Notes under the pieces: generated by a model
Told to the model about the DNA's origin: nothing
The model's input: only the letters and a program-made list of their open reading frames with translations
Databases searched by the model: none
NCBI RefSeq assembly: GCF_949628215.1
Contig: NC_134278.1
Location: 106,373,277 to 106,437,276, forward strand
DNA length: 64,000 bases
Source of the DNA: Phalacrocorax aristotelis
Taxonomy: Eukaryota > Chordata > Aves > Suliformes > Phalacrocoracidae
Reading direction: 5' to 3'
Program-made: the position numbers and the translations under genes
In this document: piece by piece, positions 1 to 14,500 of the stretch
How positions within the stretch are numbered: the stretch's first letter is position 1
Layout: each line of letters starts with the position of its first letter

Positions 1-3000
1 CCAAATCACGAGACTGGGGTCAGGTGCATTCTCTTGATAGTCAGCTGGCGATTTTGTGGTGATCTGATACAATCACACAAAACAATTCTACATCTGGGGT
101 ACTGTATTGTTTGGAAATAATGGAGCCATATGAAATAAAGGGTTATTTTGCAAAATTCCATATGTGATAATTTTTACACTTTTTTTAAAAAAGAGAACAA
201 TTGGAAGAGCAAAATTGAAACCATACTCTGGTTTAAAATGTCTGCATGCGCTATGAACACTTCTGAGCAGCTTTATTTTTTTCTGTAAAAACCTGTAGGC
301 TGCCTGGCTGTGATATAAAGAAGGCTTTAAAAGGATTCTATGCATTTTAAAACTTAAGCCTTTCATTTTATCATTGGATAATCAAGTAATAATATACTGA
401 ACAACTGTCCTATTAAAGTGAGTTAGTTCCTTAAAGTTACTCTGCAATGGTGTTCATTTTGTATGAAAAAAAGTAGTTTTCCTGATACCAGTTATTTTCA
501 CCTCCAATTTTCTCCTGTGTTACCTGCGTTTTTGTTTTGTATGATAAAATGGATGCAGAAGCCTGTAGTGACTCTCAATGATTTTTGCAAAGGCCTGGTT
601 GTGTTTGGAATTATTTTACTGAATTTATTTCATTGGATTTTTTTATCAAATCTTTCCAGCAGCCAAGATGTCTTTCAGAAATGTAGACAGATACCAGAAG
701 CAGCAATTCTCTACAGAGATTATTGGGTGTCTTTTTCCATTATTTTTTTTTTGCGTGTGTGTGGCAAAAATAAAGTTGATTTTTTTCAAGATTATTTAAT
801 GTGCTTCTAATCTTTAATAGATGAGATTATTTTCTTTGGTTGTACTTATTGTGCTTATATCCAGCAGTCAAACAGTCTCTACTGTGCTTAGAATAAACGC
901 AACAAATAGCAAAACAGCACTTTGGTTCGCTATGCAGCTGCAGTCGTAATTTGTGATAGTGTTCCTTATTAGAGGCCCCATCAGGAAGGACACAGAGACA
1001 AATGTTTCTGTGCCAGAAGTAGTAAGGGGAGGAGGAGTGGAGCAGTAGGGAGGAGGGAGGGAAAGCAGCTTCTGTGGCCCTCACTCACTCCAGCGGCCGC
1101 TGGAAGCTTCACCGATGCTCAGGCTGCAGAGTTCTTCCAAAGGTCACTGCGTAGCAGTGATTTCCCCTTGAAGTTCCTGAGAGTTGAGGGCAGCCCAGGA
1201 GCAGACCCTGAGCCCCCATCGACCCTGGATCGCCACCATCCTAGAAAGATGTGAATCCAACCTTTTTGTGAGCAAGGCGTAATAATTTTGTAGGCGTGTA
1301 CATTTTCTTAAGAGAGTCGTCTGTTTTCAAACAACCTCAGCTAGGCAAAGCAATACCGAGTGGAACAGTGCCGTGCATCCTGTGGCCCTGGCATCTCTTG
1401 CGAAGGACAGCTCGTAGCTCCATGTCACCTTTCCTGGTAACTGCTGGTGTGCAATGCTGCAATGTGCAGCTAAGGAAAAAGGAACCCCCTCGGAGCATAC
1501 TACAACATCTTGCACAATTTCCAAAACAGCACCATGGTTGTAGTTACGTCTACCTCTTTGTTTCCCTTCTGGGTTTTGCCTTGTTTTTCTGTGTTGTCTT
1601 TTCCTGCGAGGGATGGGGGGAATCGGGGAGGGAGGTGGTGGGAGGGAAAACTTGAAATCTGACTATAAGACACTGGTGGGGGATCCAGTGCTCAGCAGCT
1701 GTGTTGTCATATCCAAAAAAAATTGGTTTTAATTCCTGCCTAGTGTGAAATGTTTATTTTTAAAAAATCCTTCCTTCCAGAAAGGAAAATGTGTTCTTAA
1801 AAAGAAAAAAAAATCCCTCTCTTGGCTATGAGAATGTCAGCTGTATGGGTTGTGGCCATATCATGACACGCTGATCCGATAGAAATAATTTTTTATCTCA
1901 GGACTCTTATCTTGTATTTTACTCTTCTTGTAACTCTCTCAGGTTTTTCTGAAAATGCTGCTCTGCATTTTTAAATATGACTAATTTCAGCTGGGGTAAC
2001 AAATAAAAAAGGGGTGTGAATGTCACATGTGCACGCTCTGGTTTACAAAGGAAGAGCTCTTGCTGATGCAAAAAAATATGTACCCCATACTGGAAGGCTC
2101 GCTGCAGGTTAGCTCAGGGCACAGGGGAGCTGCTGCGGTGAGGGTGCCGTTCCAGCTGTTCCTCTCCCTCAATCCCTCCCTGCCTCCCCAAGAGCCGCCG
2201 GGAGCTTCATATATACTGCAAAACAGCACGCTTATCCCATGGGGCACGCAGAGCGAGTACGTAATGTTCTAGCTGATGTAAACGGGTGGCTTCTCGCAAA
2301 AGAAGTTGCAGAGTGATGGGCAAAGCTGTAAGGATGGGGCTCACAATGGGCCGGGAGTCTGAAGTATGGGCAAAAATGGGCATCTGAGGTGGTCAGACAT
2401 GTTACATGCTAGTGTTAGTTTTGAGATCACGGTATCGCCTTCCGCTCTCTTCGGTTGGTTGTCCTTTTTAATATCGGTCTGGTTTTGTACTGAGTTAGCC
2501 AGTCAGTTTGATTAAGGTGGAGAAGTGATACCATCAGGAACTTCAGAGCAGCTAGTGCTAGCATCTAGCGCAGCTGAATGAAGGTGCTTATATTTTTATT
2601 TTACTTGGAAAAAAAAAAGTCGTAGAATTGGTTGTAAATTACACTATTGCACAAGTACTAAAGGCTGACAAGAATGGATGGGTTGATCCGTGCATATTAA
2701 AGATGGCAGGGAGCTCACTGGATAGTGATGTACGGAGCTTTCGGAAAACTGGGCAAGCGGATGTTGTGACAGTGATAAATAAGATCAATCTCCAGGTCTG
2801 TGCACTGAGTCAATAATAAGCTAACCTCAGTAAGGCCAGTCAGCGTGGCTTTGGGAAGAAGCAGCAATGGTTTTGCTAAACAAAGCTACACTACTAAACT
2901 TGATGAGAGGCAAAATGTGGCTGACGATTGTGTGACAAAATAGTTGAGGTTTTGTAGTCTCACTTGAGAATCTGAAGGAGAAAAATTATAAAAGGTCAAT

Positions 3001-5098
3001 TTATATTAAATTGCTTTTGAAGAGAAAATTTTCTATTTGCAGTTAACTAGTATAATTCTCTGCAGATCTGTTCAGCAATATATGATACTTTCATAAATTA
3101 TATGAAATAAAATACAATTTTTTTTATTTTACCAATTTGTTATTTATGAGGACAAGTCACTGAGTAGTCCAGATTACTTAGTAAAAAGTGTTTGACAGCA
3201 AGCATCCAAACAAGCAAAAGGAAGGTCATCTGGCCACAAGGATTAGACGAAGAGTTTGTCAGGGAGAAAAATTGTCCCAGTAACAGTGAAAAGAATTGAG
3301 AGACTCCAGCAACTGATGGCTGTGTATGACTTTCCATTGTAAATAAATACATATATATAAATAAAAGGCCAGATTTGACCCTTGGAGCAGATCTGCCAAG
3401 TAGGAGCAGAGGGCAGGAGAATTTGTCTGCAGCATTAGGGAGGCCGTATATTGAATATTGACACAAAATGGCTAGACAAGATGGAAGAAAAAATTTCTAA
3501 ACCCGGCTTTCCATCCCCATGGTGTCCTTGCCTCCAGGTTAGGCATGGCTGGCTGGCTGACTTTGAGCTGAAATAAATGCTGCCCAGTCCTTAGTAAGGT
3601 TTTCTTCATCTCTGAGGGGTGGCTGGCTGCTTGCTGTTCCTTCCAGCTCTCTTGCCTTTGGAGAAACTGTGCACTCCCAGCTCTGGGCTGTAACTCCTCT
3701 GCTTGTTACACCCTGGACCTTCTTTTTTTTTTCCTTGCACCAAAATCTTAGTTGTTTTTTAGGGAAGAACCATTCCCCTTCATCCACTGGCTCTCCCCTC
3801 AGAAGCAGTAGACTCCATCACACAAGAGGGTAGATGCTGACACTTCAGATTCAGATGCCATGATGTTAAACACTGCTGCTGATTAGCTTCTGTCACATCC
3901 GCACCTACCTCCAGGAAGCCCAGCCAGCAGGTCTCTTTCCTTTTTCTTGTGCTCGTCTCCGTTCCTGAGGAGGAGATGATGGGTACAGCAGCGCTGTGAA
4001 ACCCAGCCTGCCAGCGCTTTACTCCAAGGTGAAGCTGCCAGGTTTTCCTTTTCCTCCAAGGTGAAACTGCTGGGTTTTCTTTCCCCCTCCATGCTTTTGA
4101 AAACACTGAAGATGCCTTTGTGGTTGTTCTTGTTCTTGTTGTGTTCCCTTATCTCTGTGTTCCTCTTAGGCTGATGCACTGGGTCTTCCTCAACAGGAGG
4201 CATCTGAAGGGGAGAAACCCAGACGTAGTAGATCGGGCTGTCCTTCACCTGTATCTTGAAATGCACAAGATGTTACGCGTCCCTCTGAAAAAGAGAGAAA
4301 ACTCCCTCCACTGGACAAGATGGTAATTTTCCTGCATTGAAAATGATAAACTTAAAATGTGTAGAACAGAACTGATGGCTTGGTTTGGGGTTTTTTTGCC
4401 ACTGCTTTGACTAAATACTCCCTTGCAGCTGGTACAAGTAGTGGAACATTTTACGTGGACTGCTTTCTTACACCACAGCCAATGGCTTACAGGGCCTGTG
4501 CCTGACAAGCACAATTTTAAGACCCTTCAGAGCTGGGCCTCATATGCCATGCTTAGGGTTGGGTTGTTTTTCTAGGAAGCTTCTTAGCTAAAACTGATGA
4601 CAAAAGTAAGTATAAATATTACTTTAATAGACCAGTAGAGTCGTAAAACTAAGCTCTGTTAATTGCCCACAAGCCTGCAGTAATATTTGCTGAAACAATG
4701 TCAATTAACCAGTGCTGGATTAATTTCTGGCAAATAAATTTTCTGCCACTTCTGTTTATTCCAATACTGAATATTGATTCCCTTGTCACTTGAAGTTGTA
4801 GCTGATGGGTTTTATTACTCCAGCCAATGCCCTTCAGTAACAGTGATAAGGTGTGGTTTATGTTTACGCTACAGCTGTTATTTCACATTGAGAATGGTGG
4901 TATGTTCTGCAGACAGCCAAGTATTTGCTAAGCAGACAGAAGAATGTGCATGGGAGGGCAGTCTCCAAACTGTGCCTGTACACCTACTACTGTGTGTCCC
5001 TGACACAAGTATGTTGGTTGTGCTGAGAGAAGGATCTGGATCAAGATGAATTTTTAGCCATTTTAGTCAATAACAGCATTAGTCATTGAACAAACCTT
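1..5098. other. Intergenic AT-rich DNA, no recognised gene
   Basis: No reading frame here resembles a known protein, and the short open frames look like chance. A canonical AATAAA lies at 769-774 on the plus strand, followed by a T-rich and TG-containing stretch, so the first 800 bases could be the 3' untranslated end of an upstream plus-strand gene; synteny would make this LPGAT1, but no coding part of it is seen. Around 4021-4085 there is an imperfect tandem duplication of about 35 bases built on the phrase CTCCAAGGTGAA. Nothing else stands out. Confidence 0.5.
769..774 (+). terminator. Candidate polyadenylation signal (possible end of upstream gene)
   Basis: This is a canonical AATAAA followed by a T-rich run. 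In human the gene upstream of NEK2 on the same strand is LPGAT1, so this could end its 3' UTR. No coding exon is visible to support this, so the assignment is a synteny-based guess. Confidence 0.2.
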
Positions 5099-5500
5099 CC
5101 CCCCCCCCCCGACACACACACAGACACACACACAGAGAGACAGAGACAGACAGAGACACAGACAGACACAGACACAGACACACAGACACACAGGCACACA
5201 CACAGGCACGCACACACGCAGACACACACAGACACACACACAGGCACACACACAGGCACACACACAGGCACGCACACACGCAGACACACACAGACACACA
5301 CACAGACACACACACAGGCACACACAGAGGCACGCACACACGCAGACACACACACAGACACACACACACACAGACACACACAGGCACACACACAGACACA
5401 CACACAGACACACACACAGACACACACACAGACACACAGACAGACACACAGACAGACACAGACACAGACACAGACACACACACACACACACACACACACT
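5099..5500. repeat. Composite CA/GACA/GGCACA tandem repeat block
   Basis: A run of about 12 C is followed by nearly 390 bases made only of CA dinucleotides interrupted by G at regular places (GACACA, CAGACAGA, GGCACACACA, GGCACGCACACACGCAGA). Longer units of roughly 60 bases recur at about 5187-5226, 5249-5288 and 5319-5347, so there is higher-order structure on top of the dinucleotide. The block ends in about 20 bases of pure CA. It lacks stops in several frames, which produces false open frames of 138-159 codons on both strands; these are not genes. Confidence 0.95.
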
Positions 5501-8500
5501 CTGAAGCTGTAGCAACCCAACTCCTGGAAGACCGCAGACAGGGTCAATTAAAGCTACAAAGGTAATCTGGAAAAAAAACTTATTTTAGTGGAAGAATAGT
5601 CTACTCTGTGTAGCTTATCCAAGGGTAAGTAAAATACAATTCTACTGTGTACAAGTACCCAGCAGGTACTGCCACTCATGGACTCCAGTCTGGAAGAAAA
5701 GGTTTAAGGTGGAGCAGTTCAGTGCGGAATATAGCTGAGTTCCAAATGGGGCGAGGGGAAAGCCCCAGCTTGGGTGTGTGTCCCTCAAGCCTCGAAATCA
5801 AAACTAGTCTTAAATATTTTATTAGAGCTGAAATAGAAGTAGATACTGTTTAGCCTAATTACAGTGGGAGGTTGTGACCTACATTATGCAGGTAACTAGA
5901 CTAGATAATTGTCCTGATGGTTTTTGGCCAAAAAGCCTATGCAGCTTCTAATTTTATTAGTAGCCAGATGGCCAATTCTTTTTTTAGGCCTTTAACTTCT
6001 CAACACAATGTTTCCATTTTCTGCTTCAGGCTTTCAAAGATCCTGATTTTGCAAGAAATAGCAACAAATAAAATACTAACTTTTCAGACTACTCAATAAT
6101 TTTTATGTTTGGAGTTAACTATTAAAATGCCTGCCTTCATTATGTAAACACAGGTGATAGGAGCTGCAAGGAGACTCAGGCCCCAGATACATCTGAGCTA
6201 TTATCATCACACCTAGAATAGCCAGGACAAGCACCTCAGGGAAAATTGTAAGGATCCCTGGAGTGGACAGGCACTAAATAGCCTTGCTATATATAGGGGT
6301 TTTCTTCCTGACCCTTCCATTAGAAGCTGGCTTGATGTCCTGGCCCACTGAAATTTATATCCCTTTTCTGTTTTCATTTTAGTTTGCAGCCTCAGTGTTG
6401 GTTTTGTTTTGTTGTCCTGCGACATTTTTGAGCCTGGGGAGGTTAATGAGCCCTGCAGGCCACTTACAAGCCCTTCCAAAAGTCCACTTTGTTTCAGAAA
6501 AAGCTTCGTTCGTTATAAATGTTCTATCTCCTCATTTGTTGTTCCTTCCCTCTTGTTGTGTTATGAGAAGTTTAAACAAACAAAAAAACCCGGCTGTAGC
6601 TTTTTTTCCTACCTTTCCTGGTTTTACATACCTCTATCCGTTCTACTGTGACTGAGGATGTCTCTGAACTATGTCAATTTCTGTTCCCATTCTGGTAGAT
6701 CCATCACCTGCATAGTTAAGTTCCTTCTGCTTTTTATTACAACATTCAGAGAATTGATTGTCCTACCAGTATAATTTATTTAAATGCTTATTTAAATACA
6801 GCTTGATGGTGAGAGGATTAGATTTATTAATGGATTTACCATGAGTGATTTCCTGACTCCAGTGAAACATATATAAATCAAACAGTAAATACATTAGCAG
6901 CTACAGAAAAAAAAAATCTGCTGCCAATAGTTCTTAATTTCCTTCACAAAAATACACACGTTTAATTTTATTGCATAGTGAAGAAGACTAAAAAGATAAA
7001 GCTATTCCATAAGGTAAAGTGAGCAAACAGTGAATTTACCTCCCTCATCCCAGTCTTTCTGTCTTTAAAAAACAAACCAAAAAGCACTCAAATGAGGGTA
7101 AGTTTGACAAGCTTCTGCTGGTATCTCCCTGAAATCTTTGAGAACCAAGCAGTTGTTTAGAGAAACCAACCTGCTGCTACTCTGAGCCAGAGCCACTGGT
7201 CGAGAGCTCTCTGGGGAACAGCTCTATCTCCCAAAAGGATCTATGAAGGGTTGGCCTACGATTTTTATTTGTGGTCCCTTAATTTTTTACATGAAAATAA
7301 ATCCAAAATACTCTGTTAAGCCAAAGGGTGAGGATGTGGAAAAGCTACATATTACTATGTAGAAAGCTCCTGACCTTTATTTTCTGGTTGGCATGTATCT
7401 CTCCAGCGCTTCGTTGTGTAAGGAGGTATTATATATGCTGTGTATGGTGATGCAGGCAGCAGAGGAAACCTGAGTGTATTAAGGGTAGATATCACAAGGT
7501 CAGAAGTGCTAATTGCACTAGTTAGTGCAATCCTGACTAAGAACAGTTACATGACTTTATTTTTAATGAGCACAAGGATTATGGGAGTTTAGGCAGAACA
7601 ATAATCTATTTTTATCTCGTATTTTGTAAGCTCAGAAGATGAGTCAGGAATAAGGTGCACAGTAAGAGAGGCCAGAGCCATGGCTAAATGAACAAACCTG
7701 CAGGAACAAAAAGTTCCTTCCTTCGCAGCACTGCACGGAAGTCTCCAGGTTACAGCAATAACCTTTACTTGATATTGAAAGTATGTGTTACAATGACATG
7801 GTAGTGTACAAGTGTGGCACCCACCTAGGAAATTTAGTATGAGAAGATTTTTTTTTTAAATACTTCAATGTTTGCAAGTCAGGAGGGAAAGAAAATATAT
7901 TTTGCTAACAGTTAATTATACTTATTTCCTGTAATTGCTGCATCATCTGCTATTGAAGGTTAAGAAGACTAAAACTTAGCCTAACCTTAAAAAGGTTAAA
8001 AGAAAAAAACAAAAAGCAATAACAAAAAAGGAGCTGTAGAAAATTGCAGCTTTTCAACTGATCAGTCTTCCTCTATGTCATAATCTGGCAAAAGGGTTAT
8101 AAGCTTTAGGTTTTAACTTTGTCAGAGATTCTTTAAAGACAGCTCATGGTTGCAAGGAATAAGAGATTCCCAGTCTGTTCGTTGGTCAATTACGTTGCCA
8201 TTACTGTACAGGGCACTTGATTAGGATATGCCCCAAGGCGGCACCGCGTAGTAGTTTCACGGGCTACAGGCTGAAAGTAAACCAGGCCAAACTCAAACCA
8301 TAAGGTTCCTGTGCCTAAACCTGACAACTGAATAAGCTACGACTAAGAATCTGTTTCTGGCTCTTATGTGCCCTATCATGTTTGGGGCTGCATTGATTTT
8401 TAATTATGATTCTTACAAAAATAATTTTAAACTTATTATTAGTTTTAAAGCCTTGTGCTTTTGTGAAGGGACTAGATGTTAATCCCAAATGCTTTGTTTA

Positions 8501-11500
8501 ACACCCGTATCTTCCAGAATCAGGATGCAAGATAGTACGTAGGCATTCGCCCTAGAAAGACCATGGTATTTCCATTAAAAAAAGGGGAAAGAAAGAAAAA
8601 ACCCCACCCACGTTTCTTTGAAAAGGGAGCCTATGTTCTTAGATCACTGCTGTCAATATATGCCTCGAAGACAAAGCTAGGTGTCAGTTACTGCACACTT
8701 GTTACTGTGATAATTGTTACTTAAGAGTAAATTAATTAGCAAGTGATAAGGTGCATTGCAGGAATCTTGGGTTATGTGTTTCCATAAGGAGTAGCAGTTG
8801 ACATACACTTTTATACAAAATATATGTTCTCTATGGAAAGGCTACATGCTGAGATTTGCTTACTCTCTTCCCTGCCTCGTGCACTGACTGCTAGTAATTA
8901 AATCAAACATCGAAGACGGTATCTCCTTTCTGCCAGGAAGACATTTGCACTTCTGAAAAGCTGGAGGCAGACAAAATCGAATCAATGGGAAAGTCAAAAC
9001 AACTTTCTACATCTTGAGAGATGAGAAAGGGGACTCATAGCTTTTAAAGGTTCATTAAATCTCATTTTGGAAAAGGATGGGGATAGAAAGCTAGCTTGCT
9101 TCTTCCACCGAGGGTGTCTCTACAAATGCAGCCTAGCCTGGAGAATATAGGCTAGTGTAGGCCCAGCATCTACAGTTTGTCAGCTTACTATCTGCCCTTG
9201 AATTGAATTCAGGATTGGGTTCAGAAAAGAAAAGTGTGACTCTTTCTCCTGTCCTTATAAACCTTTATAAAACTCTTCATGCTTCATTTGTTTTTATCAC
9301 TACCTGGCCAAAGTTACGTGTGTTTTCAGTTGTCTCCTTCAATATGCGATTCTAAAAAGTGGTAGGTCCCTGTATTCCAGCACGTTTTTCCAGGGGGTTG
9401 AAAAGATTATGAAGTGCACCCCCACTATGCTACATGAGCTGGCTGAATCATTTGCAGTACAAGCATCGATGTGGACAAAATATTTTCTGGTGATTAATCT
9501 TAGTTGGGAAAGTACAGTGAATTGCGTCATCCTATAGGGATTTATAATAACAGTTAATAATTTAGTCTTTTTTAGACTTTTTTAGATGTTACCTTTTCAG
9601 ATAAGACCTAGACCGTGATTTGTCCTATATCAGAATATGGCATTAATGTCAGCAAAAGTTAAACTGGGTCTGATTTGAATTGTGCTGCTCTTTCCTCAGT
9701 CAAGCCAAATCCCCGTGGTACTGAAAACGGGGTGGTTTAACATTTGGATTGCTATTTCATGACTAGGATCCTGTTTAAGGTTGAAAACAAGAAGCTTAAG
9801 AGCACATGGAGAAACTGAATTTTAAGGTGAAGGATAAAATGGTGGTTTCAGCCATGCACAAGGCTGTGTTTGTTCTTTGTACTCCAAACAAAGAGTTGCC
9901 ACAAACATAATTGCACGGGCCAGCCTGCAGAAGAGTCTTGACTATTGGCAAAGTCCACAGTTCCTTTAGGGTTATAACTGTCTCTGAGAAACTCTTCCCA
10001 AATGTAAAATCCTGCCGGCAATTATCTGTTGCAGCTAGAGAGAAGCATGCTATTTCTGTCTAATTTTCATTTGAAGGTTGGGGAACATCTCTAAAAGAAC
10101 AGCTGGTAGCCACCAGCTGCACCTGGATTGCTCAATACCTTACCATCTGAATAGTGCAGAATGGCAGTATTACCTCGCGTGCTGCGGTTCTGCAGAGGCT
10201 CTGCTACCTCAGTTCTTCAGGACACTATCTTCCAATTTGCATCATCGGTGGAAGTTTCCAGTACTGAAATGTTAGAGTCCTTCATCCCCTCCAAAAGACG
10301 ATGGCTAAAACAGAGGATTAGTACATCTGTGCTGAGATTTTTGGACTGGACATCTTTTTTATTTTAAAAGTTCTTTCAAATAGGTTGCTGTCATTAGTTT
10401 TCTCTGGTGATGAGGCAGGTTACCAATTATGTTACATCCACCTGCTCTGTGGTAGATACGAGGTATTTGCTAAACTGTCAACCAGATTTACTAGGAAGGC
10501 CTGGGCTTCAGTGGCATTGTCGTAGCATCTGTACCACTTGCTGTGCTGTCCCAAATAGGAATTTCTCAGACCAACAGCTGTGGGATCTTGAGCTTGTGCT
10601 CAACAGTGACTGAGAGATTTTACAATAAACGTTTCAGCTAAATAGCCAACAAGAAGCTGCTCTTATATTTGCCTTACTTTCTCCCTGCTCCCATGCCATC
10701 CCAGAGCTGGGAAGAACTCTGCTGATGATGTTCTCTCTGGATTTTTAGCTAGTAATGGCTCATGCTTAAGTCTCATGTGAGGAGAAAGCTCACTCACTTA
10801 TCTCAGGACTGCACAATAAAGAACAGAAAGAGGTGTGAAGGTACTTCTGTTCAGCCATGTCACACACCTACAAGAAAGACTTTGAAGGATATTTAGAGAT
10901 TGCAATTTGCTTTAACATTTGCATAGAAGTGGAAAAAAAAAGGCAGTAAGTGCATGCATGGCAAAATTAAGGAGTGGCATTTACAGCTGCTTAGTTTAAG
11001 GTGATGAGTAAACATGATGTGAGGGATGCATTCCATTTTTGCACTGTACTGGAAAGCCTTTTCCCCCAGATTTATAGAACATTAATTTTTATGTTTTTAT
11101 TTTAAGTCATTATGAATCTAGGAATAGCATTAGTTATATAGAGAGCAAATGTGAGAGCTAGCAAATGTGTTGAGATTTCATTCCTGTTTTATACTGTGTA
11201 ATGACTTTTTCTCAACAAAAGATGTGTCAGGGAGGGAATCAATTTCAAAGTAAACGCCTGAGGCTGAAGTTGGGACACCTGATTGCCTAGCTTGGGTGAG
11301 ATGCCCAGTGGAAGAGTACTGCTCAAACACGGGCTCTCAAACCAAGTCAAGTCTACATCACTGGGTAACGTTTAAAACACAATCTGCAATCAGTTCCTAG
11401 TGATGTGCACAGCCAGTGAAAAGCGGCCTCTGAAGGTGCCTGTTCGGAGCAGTGCCTCTCCTTTCTGCAGTACTGGCTCCCCCCAGGTTCCCCAATGGCT

Positions 11501-14500
11501 GGGAGCACTGGTGTCTTAATTCATGGTCCTTATCTCATTTACCTGTGGCAGATGACGAGCTTACTACTGCACCTTTCAGTTTCTCTGCTAGTGGTCATGG
11601 CTACATTACAAAGTCGTAGATGGGCGGTATGCCTTCAGACGTTTACATTCAGAGCATGGCGTATTGATTTGAATGGGCCCTGATTTCAGTTTGCATTAAC
11701 ACACCAGGCCAAGAACTGAGGCAGCAGAGGGCTGACCAATAAGGCTTGTCAGATTTCACTTGCGCTGGTCCAAGAGGTTACCAAACTCACAGCCAGAGGA
11801 GGAGAAAAAAGTTCAAGGAAGAAAAAAACCATTCTTTAGGACAAGGGTCTGGTGAGCTCACCACCAAAGACAAGGTTATGGAGCAAGTGCTCAGTATTCA
11901 CCTTTATGGGGGTTGGTTGCCCATTCAGCAGCAATTAAATGCTCTACCCTGCCCTCTTTTGAACTGTTCCTTGCTAGGGGACCCATAGTATGTGTATTAC
12001 AATGTGTCTATTCCTGCCCTTTACTCTTTTCTGATATAAGCACCTTATGTCTAGCTCGTTCTTTCCAAAAATCTGAAGAAAAATAATTACTCGACTGAAG
12101 CAGTTAATTTGAATGTAAGAGATAGGAAGCAGCTTTGTAGAAATAAATATGTACAAGCTTAGAGTGTTTTAATTGAACTGCCTCAAGCATGTGCTAGCGC
12201 ACTTATTTTGCTCGGAGACGTAGCTTCCACTGCTCCTGGTAAGTCTCCAGATGCACTAGTTGTGTTGTTGTAAGCAGTACCTTGAACTGGTGCTGCTGTG
12301 CAGCTCTGCATGTAGACTGATTTCTCCCTTTTCTCTCCTACATCTACTACTGCAGAACGAACACCCTGAGTTAAGAGTTATTATGATGGTAAAATAGCCT
12401 GCTCTGACAAATGGTATCAAGCTTTGAAAACAGATTAGCATAGCCAAACAGAGATGATCTTGTTCTTACTTTTAGAGAGAATGAGAACAATGTCTTAAGA
12501 ACACCGTGTCACCTGCTCCTCGGACCTGTTCTCATGGGGGCGTCTGGTCGCGTCCCTGACGCAGGGTGGTAATGGGAACATTGATCCCTATAAGCGTATG
12601 CCTCTCATCCTTGTTGACTAATGCACGCTAATAGATACTGTGGGTGAAGCACCGTTATGTAATTGTGCTTGTGTTGCAGACATTCAACCTCCTGTGACAT
12701 AACAGATCCTGTATTAAAGAGAGAAGCAGCTTTATCCTAAGTATTTTTGCTAATGTGAACAGACCTAAACATGAGCAGATGCACTGCTGCTACCCGCAAT
12801 GTTATGCCTGTATGCCATTAATAATTTTCAGTTTAAAAAACATATATTGTTTAATTTGTTCATAGAGAAAAAACAGATCTGTGGGTTCTGAAGATTTTGT
12901 AGTTTAGTATGTGTGGTGTTATAAAGTCACTATTCGATAATTGCAAGATGTACATTCAGCAACATATTTTGACCTTGACTACTCAGACCTCAATTATTCA
13001 ACCCTTCCGGTTATTATAAAAGGGGTCAGGTCCTCTGATGTCTACTAATTAAAGTAAAAAATGAAAATGCTCCCAATTTGTCTGAAACCTCAAAACATAT
13101 TTAGTGTACCAGCAGAGGGGAGGATTAAAAATGTGGAGGGGGGGGAGGGAGAAGAAAACGAAGGGCCCAATTAATCAGAATACTATTGATTTTGACACTG
13201 AAATACCGGAGGGTATTTCAATATTTTAAACCACACAGGAACCCTTGTGGTCAGTCCACTGGACTGGCATTGGAAGAGACTTGGAAGCCATGCCCCTCTG
13301 GCCTCCCTAGTGACTTTGCCTCCCTGTGCTTTTGTATTCTGTGCTGAATAACACTGACAAAAACCTTATGCCCACCCAAACCAAACTAGCTGTTTTCTGC
13401 CAACACAGTATGCTGAATTAGCTTGTGGAGGGATCAAACAGACACCAGATTCTGTGATTCTGTCTAAGGTGAAACTACAGAGGTTAGGTAACATGTCAGT
13501 GTTTCCCATTGGGTGTCACCAACGTGACTTTCACCTCAGAAACACAGGACTAACAACTCCATTTCAAGTGAGGTTTAAACTGGGGTTTTGCACCTTGTGG
13601 TATGACTTCTAGGCTTCCTCTTTATCTTGTTCCATGTCCCATGCAACCACAAACTGTCCCCTCAGATCTTCTAGACACTCATACCTTATTTTCACTCAAA
13701 TTCACACATTCTCTTACTTTGATTATCACTCCTGTACACCAGTACTATTCAGTCAATGAATATTAGAGGACATGGCTATTTTTTTACAAGTAGTTGAATC
13801 GCAGACAGCTAAAGCAGCAATCCTTATCTGAATTTTTCATTAAAAAACCGAAACTTTTCATGGAGCTGACTAAGCTGTCTATGTGAGCCAACAGGTGACA
13901 GGATTGATTGATTTCACAGGGACTGTGCAGAATTCAGTGATGTCTACCACTGAGAAGCCTGGAGTAAATGGTCATGCTGTTACTGAAGTCACTGAATTAA
14001 AGCTGTCAGCTTAAAGCAGTGCAGGCTGGAACATCTTAAGCAGAAGAATTCGGAGCCAGTTCTTGTTAATTAGGAGTCACATAAATACCATAAGGTATGT
14101 TTTTCCATTAAAGACGTTAGGAAAGGCCTATTGAGAAAAGAAATGTATTTTACTAGACCGGATAATAAAAGATACTGTCTTTTCCTACAATCTAGCTTGA
14201 GTCATATCCATGAGTTGCAATGATCTATGGAAAGTTAAGAATCCATTTTTAGATTCTGTGACACAATGTATAGCAACAAAGCAAGCATGAAGCTTCCAGG
14301 AAGTGTGCTGCAGAGTACGTCTAAGATGAACATGTAAGGAAGTGCTCGAAAGGCAATTTCTAACAGACACATTAATGTAAGAGAAATAAGAAATTATCAT
14401 GGTTTGTACCCCCAAAAGTCCATGATAAAATTCGGACATCCATTTAAATTGTACCCTTGCTCCTTTGTTCCTGAGGTGAGCCATTGGTCATATCCAACTG

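Noticed and set aside
5063-5565. Four long open frames (138-159 codons) of alternating C/V or T/H residues on both strands
   Set aside because: They are translations of the CA-rich tandem repeat, which contains no stop codons in most frames. Not genes.
13460-13560. Weak resemblance to a MIR SINE core
   Set aside because: Only scattered short matches. No SINE promoter boxes or clear ends can be seen.
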